Source of the DNA: Umezawaea beigongshangensis
GTDB taxonomy: Bacteria > Actinomycetota > Actinomycetes > Mycobacteriales > Pseudonocardiaceae
DNA: 64,000 bases
Assembly: GCF_016464305.1 (NCBI RefSeq)
Contig: NZ_JAEIOJ010000012.1
Span: 27,650 to 91,649, forward strand
Direction of reading: 5' to 3'
The stretch's first letter is position 1; the number at the start of each line of letters is the position of its first letter. A program made the position numbers and the translations under genes. Shown one piece after another: positions 24,939 through 31,386 of the stretch. Below the pieces are notes generated by a model, which saw nothing but the letters and a program-made list of their open reading frames with translations, ran no database searches and was not told the origin of the DNA.

Positions 24939-26204
24939 TCACCGGGACCGCGCCCAGCTCGGCAGCTGCCCGCCTCTCGGGTCGGGCAGCACGCCGAGCT
25001 GGTGCAGGCGGTCCAGCGGACTCAGCGAGTGCTGTCCCAGTCCGGCCATGTTGTGCATGATCGTGTGGCGCAGCCGCCGGTTGCGTCCGGTCTTGCGCAG
25101 CGCGCGACGGCCCAGCACCCGGCCGAACGGCGACAGGTCGCTGATCATGCGGGTCGCGTTGTGGCTGGTCGTCCCGACGGCGATCAGCTCGGGACGGCGC
25201 CCGGTGCTCCACGCGCGCAGCAGCGGTGCCAGCAGTTCGGGCGCCAGGTCGCCGTCGAGCTCGCGCACCCGCGCGGCGAGGCTCGCCGCGTCCAGGATCG
25301 AGCTGTTCATGCCCTGACCGGCGGCCGGGTGCACGGAGTGCGCGCTCTCCCCGATCAGCGCCAGCCCGTCAGCGGCCAGCGACGTGGTCAGCGACCGCCC
25401 CACCGGCAGGACCTGCCGCGCCGACCAGGCGCGCGCGACGTCCTCGCGCAGCGGGGCGAGCGCCGGCACGTCGCGCACCAGGCCGTCGATCCACCCCCCG
25501 GCGGCGCTCGCGTCCACGCCCCGCAGCTCGTCCGGCTCGACCTGCACGTACAGCCGCGCCCGCTCGCCGGGCAGCGAGTACCGCATCGCCAGACCGCGCG
25601 AGGTGACGTAGGTGGACACGTCGTCGCCCAGCGGCTGGCCGGTCAGCTCGAAGGCGGCCAGCCTGTGCGGGTAGTCGGCGCGCTCGACCTCGATCCCGGC
25701 GTTGCGCCGCAACCGCGACGACAGCCCGTCGGCCGCCACGACCAGTCCCGCCGTCAGGTCACCGCCGTCCGTGCGCACACCGGTCGTCCGGCCGTGCTCG
25801 TCGCGCACCAGTTCCCGCACCAGCACCCCGCGCCGCAGCTCCACCGATGCGGGCAGGGTGCGGGCCAGCGCCGCCAGGATCACGTGGTAGTCGTGCACCA
25901 GCAACCACGGCCGCCCGGTGTCCAGCGTCCGGTAGTCCAGCGCCAGCAGCGCCGCGCCGTGCGGGTCGCGCACCGTCAGCCCCGACAGGCGCAACGCGCC
26001 GTCCGCGGCCAGCTCGTCGGCCACGCCCCAGTCCGCGAGCACGTCCGTCGCGCCGGGTTGCAGCAGCTCGCCCTTGGGAACGGGCCTGATCTCGCGCTGC
26101 TTGTCCAGCACCAGCACGCGCAGGCCGAGTCCGCCCAGCGCGTGCGCCGCGGCGAGTCCGGCGACCCCGGCCCCGCTCACCAGCACGTCCACGTCGGTGC
26201 TCAC
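24939..26204 (-). CDS. FAD-dependent monooxygenase (UbiH/epoxidase-like)
   Basis: A 421-residue flavoprotein. Dinucleotide-binding motif GAGVAGLAAA at residues 11-20, the middle VAADGLSSRLRR (DG motif), and GESAHSVHPAAGQGMN (GD-type motif) define the PHBH/UbiH fold. The C-terminus IMHNMAGLGQHSLSPLDRL suggests membrane proximity, as in squalene-epoxidase-like and meroterpenoid epoxidases. It could epoxidise the terminal olefin of a prenylated intermediate before cyclisation (inference). GTG 26204 has GGAGGTGG upstream and overlaps the stop of a 25-codon frame that links it to UbiA. Confidence 0.88.
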   Translation of the reverse strand: MSTDVDVLVSGAGVAGLAAAHALGGLGLRVLVLDKQREIRPVPKGELLQPGATDVLADWGVADELAADGALRLSGLTVRDPHGAALLALDYRTLDTGRPWLLVHDYHVILAALARTLPASVELRRGVLVRELVRDEHGRTTGVRTDGGDLTAGLVVAADGLSSRLRRNAGIEVERADYPHRLAAFELTGQPLGDDVSTYVTSRGLAMRYSLPGERARLYVQVEPDELRGVDASAAGGWIDGLVRDVPALAPLREDVARAWSARQVLPVGRSLTTSLAADGLALIGESAHSVHPAAGQGMNSSILDAASLAARVRELDGDLAPELLAPLLRAWSTGRRPELIAVGTTSHNATRMISDLSPFGRVLGRRALRKTGRNRRLRHTIMHNMAGLGQHSLSPLDRLHQLGVLPDPRGGQLPSWARSR

Positions 26205-26278
26205 GCGCCACCTCCACTTCGGACGGAGACACGCGGTGGCGGTGGGACGGTTCCGTCCGGGGTGGACACCGGGGTCAT
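26201..26278 (-). CDS. 25-codon coupling ORF between UbiA and the FAD gene
   Basis: An ATG overlapping the UbiA stop (ATGA at 26275-26278) opens a 25-residue frame (MTPVSTPDGTVPPPPRVSVR, then SGGGA). Its TGA overlaps the GTG of the FAD monooxygenase gene (GTGA). Both junctions are classic translational-coupling overlaps. It may only carry ribosomes across the 70-bp gap; a functional peptide is possible but unsupported by any motif. Confidence 0.4.
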   Translation of the reverse strand: MTPVSTPDGTVPPPPRVSVRSGGGA

Positions 26279-27258
26279 GAGGCGGTCGCCTTCCGCAGTT
26301 CGGCCGGGGGGATCTCGTGGCGGGTGCGCATGGCGTTCTGGGTGATCACGCTGAACGCGAGGACCGGCAGGAGCACCGCCACCGCGAACGGGGCGCCCGC
26401 ACCGGCCGCCGTCACCGCGCCCGCCAGCACGAGCCGTTCCGCCACCAGCACCTCGTGGGCGCGCAGCGCCGACTCGCGGGTGATGTCGTCGCCCTGGGTC
26501 AGCAGACCGCCGAACACCCACGCGCCGATCGCGGTGGCCGCCAGCAGCAGCACCAGGTAGGACGTGCGGTCGGGCAGCGGCGCCAGCGCGGACGCCACGG
26601 CCACGAGCAGGGCCAGGCCGTAGAGGGTCTGCGCGAGGCGCGCGCCGTAGGCGACGCCCCGCTGCACCGGCACCGACCGGTACCCGCCCGCCTCGTCGCC
26701 CTCCACGTCCCGCACCGCGCCGACGAGGTTGGACGCCGCGTCGTGCAGCAGGAACACCACCGCGAACGGCAGGGCCGTCCACGGATCGCCACCGGGCACG
26801 CAGGTGGCGCCGGCCAGCACGGCCAGCGACGTCAGCGCGCCGCGCACCAGGTTGCCGGAGATGCCGCGCCCCTTGTACAGGCGGCTGTAGGCGGCGATCC
26901 CGACCACGCCGAGCACCAGCAGCACCAGCACCCGCCAGTCCACGGCCAGCGCCAGCGCCGCCGCACCGACCTCGCTCACCACCGCCGAGAGCAGCGCGGC
27001 GCGCGGGCTGAGCCGACCGGACGGGATGGGCCGCTGAGGTTTGTCGATCGCGTCCAGCTCGCGGTCGAACCAGTCGCCCAGGTAGTGCCCTCCCAGCCAG
27101 ACCAGCACCGGGATCAGCACGGCGGCGGCCAGGTGCAGCGGGCCGGGGTCGCCACCGGCGACGGACGCACCGGCCAGGCCGACGACACCGGGATAGGTCA
27201 ACGTGTACGGGCGCCACGTCTGGACGTGCGCCTCGGCGGTGCGCCGCCAGTTCGCCAC
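26275..27258 (-). CDS. UbiA-family membrane prenyltransferase
   Basis: A 327-residue polytopic membrane protein with about eight to nine hydrophobic segments. The two Asp-rich motifs are present: D62-D65-D69 in GDWFDRELDAID and D184-D188 in VGAVRDVEGDEAGG. It would transfer a prenyl group from a diphosphate to an aromatic or other nucleophilic acceptor at the membrane. GTG 27258 begins 2 bp after the stop of the fused aminotransferase-polyprenyl synthase, so both enzymes are made together. The immediate neighbour would supply the prenyl diphosphate donor. Acceptor unknown. Confidence 0.92.
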   Translation of the reverse strand: MANWRRTAEAHVQTWRPYTLTYPGVVGLAGASVAGGDPGPLHLAAAVLIPVLVWLGGHYLGDWFDRELDAIDKPQRPIPSGRLSPRAALLSAVVSEVGAAALALAVDWRVLVLLVLGVVGIAAYSRLYKGRGISGNLVRGALTSLAVLAGATCVPGGDPWTALPFAVVFLLHDAASNLVGAVRDVEGDEAGGYRSVPVQRGVAYGARLAQTLYGLALLVAVASALAPLPDRTSYLVLLLAATAIGAWVFGGLLTQGDDITRESALRAHEVLVAERLVLAGAVTAAGAGAPFAVAVLLPVLAFSVITQNAMRTRHEIPPAELRKATAS

Positions 27259-27260
27259 GG

Positions 27261-29243
27261 CTACCGGCTCCGGTCGATCGACGTGTTCGCGACCTCGGCG
27301 AGCATCGCGGTGTGCTCGTTGGGCGGCAGCCCGGCCAGGCATGCCTTCGCGGCGGTCACCTCGGCCTCCGCGTGCTCCACCGCCCGCTTCAGCGCGCCCG
27401 TCTCGTCGAGCACGTCCCGCAGGGCCGTGAACGCCTCCTCCGGCGGCAGCTCACCGCTCAGCGCGCTCACCACCCGTGCGCGCTGCTCCGGCGTGCCCGT
27501 CTCGTGCGCCAGCAGCACCGGGTAGGTGGGCCGCAGGTTGCGCAGGTCGCTCAGCCCGGACTTGCCGGTGATCGCCGGATCGGACAGGTAGGGCAGCAGG
27601 TCGTCGTACATCTGGAAAGCGAGGCCCAGGTGCTCGGCGTACCGGCTCACCGCGTCGACCACGGCCGGTTCCGCGCCACCGAGCACCGCACCGGCCCGGC
27701 AGGCGCCGCGGAACAGCGCGCCGGTCTTGAGCGCCATCACCGTCAGGTAGTCCGCCAGCGGGTGCGCGGGGTCGGAGGCCATCGCGCCCTCCAGCGCCTG
27801 GCCGCGGCACACGTCCACGCCCGCGTCGGAGATCGCCCGCACCGCCTCCAGCGCCGCCGCTTCCGGCACACCGCGCTCGACGCAGGCCGCCACCGAGCCG
27901 AACGTCCGCATCATCAGCGCGTCACCGGTGGCGATGGCGTCGGACGTGCCGTAGCGGTGCTGCACCGACGGCTGGCCGCGGCGCATCTCGTCGCCGTCGA
28001 TCACGTCGTCGTGCACCAGCGACCCGACGTGCAGGTACTCCACCGCGAGCGCGGCGGGCACGACCTGCTCCACGTCGCCGCCCACCGCGCCCGCCGCCGC
28101 GGCGAGCAGCAGCGGACGCAGCAGCTTGCCCGGTGTGAGCAGCGCGTAGCGGGAGATGCCGAGCACGGGGTCGGTGTGCTCGGGCCACTCGGCGTGCAGC
28201 GCCGCGCGCAGCCGGGTCACGAGTGCCTCGGCCGCGGGGGAGAAGCCCGTGCGGGTGTACTCGGTGACCAGCGCGATCACCGCGTCGTTGGCCTCCCGCG
28301 TGCCCACGGTCACCCGCACGCCCAGCCCGCCCACGTCGCGGACCTCGACCCCGTGCTCGGCCAGGAACTCCACCAGCGGCGGACCGTCGGCGCCCAGCGG
28401 GAGCCACAGGTAGTTGCCCGCGCTCGGCGGCACCTCCAGCCCGCGGTTCACCAGCGCGGCCCGCAGCCGGTCCCGCTCCACGCAGACCGCCTCGCACTGC
28501 GCGCGCATCTGCTCCTCGGCGGCCAGCGCGGCGGTGGCCGCGGCCTGCGCGACGGTGCTGACGCGGAAGAACGGCGTGGTGCCGCGCAGCGGCGTGACGA
28601 CGGACGCCGCCGCCACCAGGTAGCCCACGCGCAGGCCCAGCAGCCCGTGCGACTTGGAGAACGTGCGGACCACCACGACACGGGGGTCCTCGCGGTAGAG
28701 GGCCAGCGCGTCGGCGATCTCGGCCCGGTCGGCGAACTCGCGGTACGCCTCGTCCACGACCACCAGCACGTCCGGCGGCAGCGCGTCGAGGAACCCCCGC
28801 ACCTCGGCGTGGCCAAGCACCGCGCCGGTGGGGTTGTTCGGGTTGCACAGCAGGACGGCCCTGGTGCGCGGCGTCACCGCGGCGGCCATCGCCTCCAGGT
28901 CCGTGCCGTAGCCGTCGACCAGCGGCACCGCGACCGGCGTGGCGCCGCTGTTGCGCGCGAGCGGTCCGTACCCCCAGAACGACAGCGCGGCGTGCACGAC
29001 CTCGGTGCCCGGTCCGGCGATGCCGTGGAGCAGCTGCTGGAGCACCGCGCCGGACCCGGCCCCGACCAGCACGTCGGAGGCCGGCACCCCGAGGCGCTCC
29101 GCGATCGTGGCGGTGAGCCCGTCGGAGAGGGCGTCCAGGGTCAGGTGGGACCGATCGGCGGTGCTGATCACCGCGTCCCGGACTCCGGGCAGCGGTGGGG
29201 CGAAGTTCTCGTTGAGAGAAAGCTGGTGGACGATGTTCGGCAC
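27261..29243 (-). CDS. fusion of HisC-like aminotransferase and polyprenyl diphosphate synthase
   Basis: A 660-residue two-domain enzyme. Residues 1-~330 are a fold-type I PLP aminotransferase of the histidinol-phosphate/aromatic group: LSLNENF, NPNNPTG at 134-140, DEAY at 164-167, the PLP lysine Lys197 in FSKSHGLLGLRVGY, and Arg310. Residues ~335-650 are a trans-prenyltransferase: FARM DDVID (412-416), GQ at 481-482, and a second Asp-rich region that reads DDLLP (547-551) instead of DDxxD. GTG 29243 is chosen because GGGGACC precedes it and the remnant at 19511 starts at the same residue; GTG 29261 is the alternative. No frameshift separates the domains. It is the first gene of the UbiA-FAD operon. 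Confidence 0.9.
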   Translation of the reverse strand: MPNIVHQLSLNENFAPPLPGVRDAVISTADRSHLTLDALSDGLTATIAERLGVPASDVLVGAGSGAVLQQLLHGIAGPGTEVVHAALSFWGYGPLARNSGATPVAVPLVDGYGTDLEAMAAAVTPRTRAVLLCNPNNPTGAVLGHAEVRGFLDALPPDVLVVVDEAYREFADRAEIADALALYREDPRVVVVRTFSKSHGLLGLRVGYLVAAASVVTPLRGTTPFFRVSTVAQAAATAALAAEEQMRAQCEAVCVERDRLRAALVNRGLEVPPSAGNYLWLPLGADGPPLVEFLAEHGVEVRDVGGLGVRVTVGTREANDAVIALVTEYTRTGFSPAAEALVTRLRAALHAEWPEHTDPVLGISRYALLTPGKLLRPLLLAAAAGAVGGDVEQVVPAALAVEYLHVGSLVHDDVIDGDEMRRGQPSVQHRYGTSDAIATGDALMMRTFGSVAACVERGVPEAAALEAVRAISDAGVDVCRGQALEGAMASDPAHPLADYLTVMALKTGALFRGACRAGAVLGGAEPAVVDAVSRYAEHLGLAFQMYDDLLPYLSDPAITGKSGLSDLRNLRPTYPVLLAHETGTPEQRARVVSALSGELPPEEAFTALRDVLDETGALKRAVEHAEAEVTAAKACLAGLPPNEHTAMLAEVANTSIDRSR

Positions 29244-29795
29244 GCTGAGGTCCCCGTTCACCGGTCGAGCCTGTCAGGAATCGCTGAATCTGCTCCGAGC
29301 AAGCTTTACCGAATCAGCGACGTTCAGGGAAGGGGGGTGCCAAAAGATTGCCGGAAACATGTCCAGAACGGGCAAGCTTCGGGCATCGTTGCTGGTAGGA
29401 ACGGTTTACCTGTCGTCAACTCCGCGTCTCGGGCGCGTAACGGCTGTCGTGCTACCGCGATCGGTCCTCGGTCACACGTCCGGAGCAGCGTTCACCTGGA
29501 CGGCTGACGGCCATTCGTGTGAAACCATTTTCGAGAAGATTTTGACGTCGCGAATAAATACTGTGAAGCATTTCATGTCACTGCTCTGGGAATCTGGTGT
29601 AGAACCTGCGCTCGCGCGCTCGTCCCGCACTCGGACGGACCAGCGCGGCCGTCGCGCCGAACGAGACGGCGTCGTCACCGCGCGTGTTCGGGGCAGGGGT
29701 GCGCGCCACCCGAACGCACCCCGACCACAACCCGTCCGCCCCGCTAGAAAAGGTGTGGACCACCTGCGGTCCGGAGCATCGCGGAGGAGTACCGG
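29244..29795. promoter_or_regulatory. large AT-richer divergent promoter region
   Basis: About 550 bp between the divergent fusion and MFS genes. Positions 29500-29590 are strikingly AT-rich for this genome (for example GCGAATAAATACTGTGAAGC). No gene-like frame was found. It probably holds both promoters and possible regulator sites, but no clear palindrome was recognised. Confidence 0.5.
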
Positions 29796-31103
29796 ATGAG
29801 CGTCGCCGCCCCGCCCGCCGACCCCACCACCACGCCGACGCCGGTCGGCAGGCTGTCCGCCGCGCTGCTGGCGTCGCAGACCGGCCTGTACATCGCCCTG
29901 CTGACCCCGCTGCAACTGCTCCTCGCCCTCCAGTTGACCAGGATCTCCGGCGGCACGGCCGCCACCTCCGCGTTCAGCCTCGTCACCGGGGTCGGGGCGA
30001 TCGTGGCCCTGGTGTTCACGCCGATCGCCGGGCGGATCAGCGACCTCACCACGTTCCGCCTCGGCCGCCGCCGCACCGGAATCCTCGTCGGCTCGGTCAC
30101 CGGCGCGGTGGTGCTCGTCCTGCTCGGCTCGGCCACCACCGTGTGGCAGGTCGTCCTGCTGTGGTGCGTCGCCAAGGCCGCCCTGAGCTTCCAGCACGCG
30201 TCCACGACCGCCACCGTCGCGGACCAGGTCCCGCCGCACCGCCGCGGCATCGTCTCCGGAACGCTCGGTCTCGGCATCGCGCTCAGTCCGCTGCTCGGCA
30301 TCGCGCTCGTCAACGCCCTTCCCGCCGGGTCCGCGACGCAGTGGTACGCCATCGCGGGCACGACCGTCGTCGGCGGCGGTCTCGCGGTGCTGCTGATCCG
30401 GGAGGGACGACCGGTCCGCCGGGAGCGGCCCGCGCTCGGTCTCGGCGGCGTGCTGCGCACGTTCTGGCTGGACCCGCGCCGCCACCCCGCCTTCGGCTGG
30501 GCGTGGCTGGTGCGCTTCCTCATCACCGCTGCCTACGCCAGCGGCACCTACCTCGCGTTCTTCCTCATCCAGCGCTTCGGCGCCGGTCCCGCCGAGGTCG
30601 GCGGGCTGGTGTTCGCGATGACGGTGGTGAACACCGTCTGCCTGGTCACCGCGAGCCTCGCCGCTGGCCACTTCTCCGACCGGCTCGCGCGGCAGAAGCC
30701 GTTCGTGGTCGCCGCCGGACTGCTCGCCGCCGCGTCGATGTGCACGATGGCGTTCGCGCCGTCGATCCTCGCGGTGTTCGTGATCCACGGCGTCGTGGGC
30801 ATCGGCATCGGGGTGTTCTTGTCGGTGGACCTCGCGATGTGCGTGCGGGTGCTGCCCCACGACGAGGACGCGGCCAAGGACCTCGCCATCGTCAACATCG
30901 CCAACACCCTGCCGCAGTCGCTGGTGCCGCTGGTGGCGCCACTGCTGCTCGGGATCGGCGGGTTCACCGCGCTGTTCGGCTTCCTCGGGCTGCTCGGCGT
31001 CGTCGGCGCGATCGCCGTGCGCCGGGTGCCGGAGATCGGCCAGGAGGGAGGAGCGCCCGGCGTCGCACCGCTCACGCGCCTCCCCGCCGAACCGTCGAGC
31101 TGA
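29796..31103 (+). CDS. MFS transporter
   Basis: A 435-residue integral membrane transporter with 12 hydrophobic segments. The loop GRISDLTTFRLGRRRTGIL carries the D-R-x-G-R-R-R pattern between helices 2 and 3 typical of MFS proteins, with a related one at GHFSDRLARQKPF. It lacks a large extra domain. GGAGGA lies a few bases before ATG 29796. Its position at the edge of the terpenoid cluster and divergence from the fusion gene suggest export of the product or self-resistance, although sugar-type MFS carriers look similar. Confidence 0.85.
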   Translation: MSVAAPPADPTTTPTPVGRLSAALLASQTGLYIALLTPLQLLLALQLTRISGGTAATSAFSLVTGVGAIVALVFTPIAGRISDLTTFRLGRRRTGILVGSVTGAVVLVLLGSATTVWQVVLLWCVAKAALSFQHASTTATVADQVPPHRRGIVSGTLGLGIALSPLLGIALVNALPAGSATQWYAIAGTTVVGGGLAVLLIREGRPVRRERPALGLGGVLRTFWLDPRRHPAFGWAWLVRFLITAAYASGTYLAFFLIQRFGAGPAEVGGLVFAMTVVNTVCLVTASLAAGHFSDRLARQKPFVVAAGLLAAASMCTMAFAPSILAVFVIHGVVGIGIGVFLSVDLAMCVRVLPHDEDAAKDLAIVNIANTLPQSLVPLVAPLLLGIGGFTALFGFLGLLGVVGAIAVRRVPEIGQEGGAPGVAPLTRLPAEPSS

Positions 31104-31386
31104 CCTCGGGGCGCTCGCTCGGCGTGCTGAGGAGCGGCGACGATCTTTGCGTCAAAACAGCCATCTCATCGACCGACTTACGCGTTGACTAGACAAAAGT
31201 GTGGTCAGGATCGACTAAAGTCCTGGACTTTGTGATCCGAGTCACTTAATCTTCGTCACGTTTGGGTGAACTTGTAACTACTCAGAGTTCCCGCTTCTGT
31301 TTCCGCCACCGCGTGCACAACCTCCAACCGTGCGACGACGACGTCGGACACGCGCGATCGTCGCGGCCCTCCCCGGGAGTGTGGAC
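31104..31386 (+). promoter_or_regulatory. promoter region with a perfect 15-bp palindrome
   Basis: This AT-richer 280-bp region precedes the large secreted enzyme gene. AAAGTCCTGGACTTT at 31217-31231 is a perfect palindrome about one central base. A second imperfect one, TTGACTAGACAA, lies near 31182. They look like repressor sites for a sugar-responsive regulator; which protein binds is unknown. Confidence 0.6.

Noticed and set aside
19511..31103. Assigning the terpenoid cluster to a named compound (for example xiamycin- or phenalinolactone-like)
   Set aside because: The combination of UbiA, the SHC-like cyclase without DxDD and the aminotransferase fusion does not fit any cluster I can recall with confidence.
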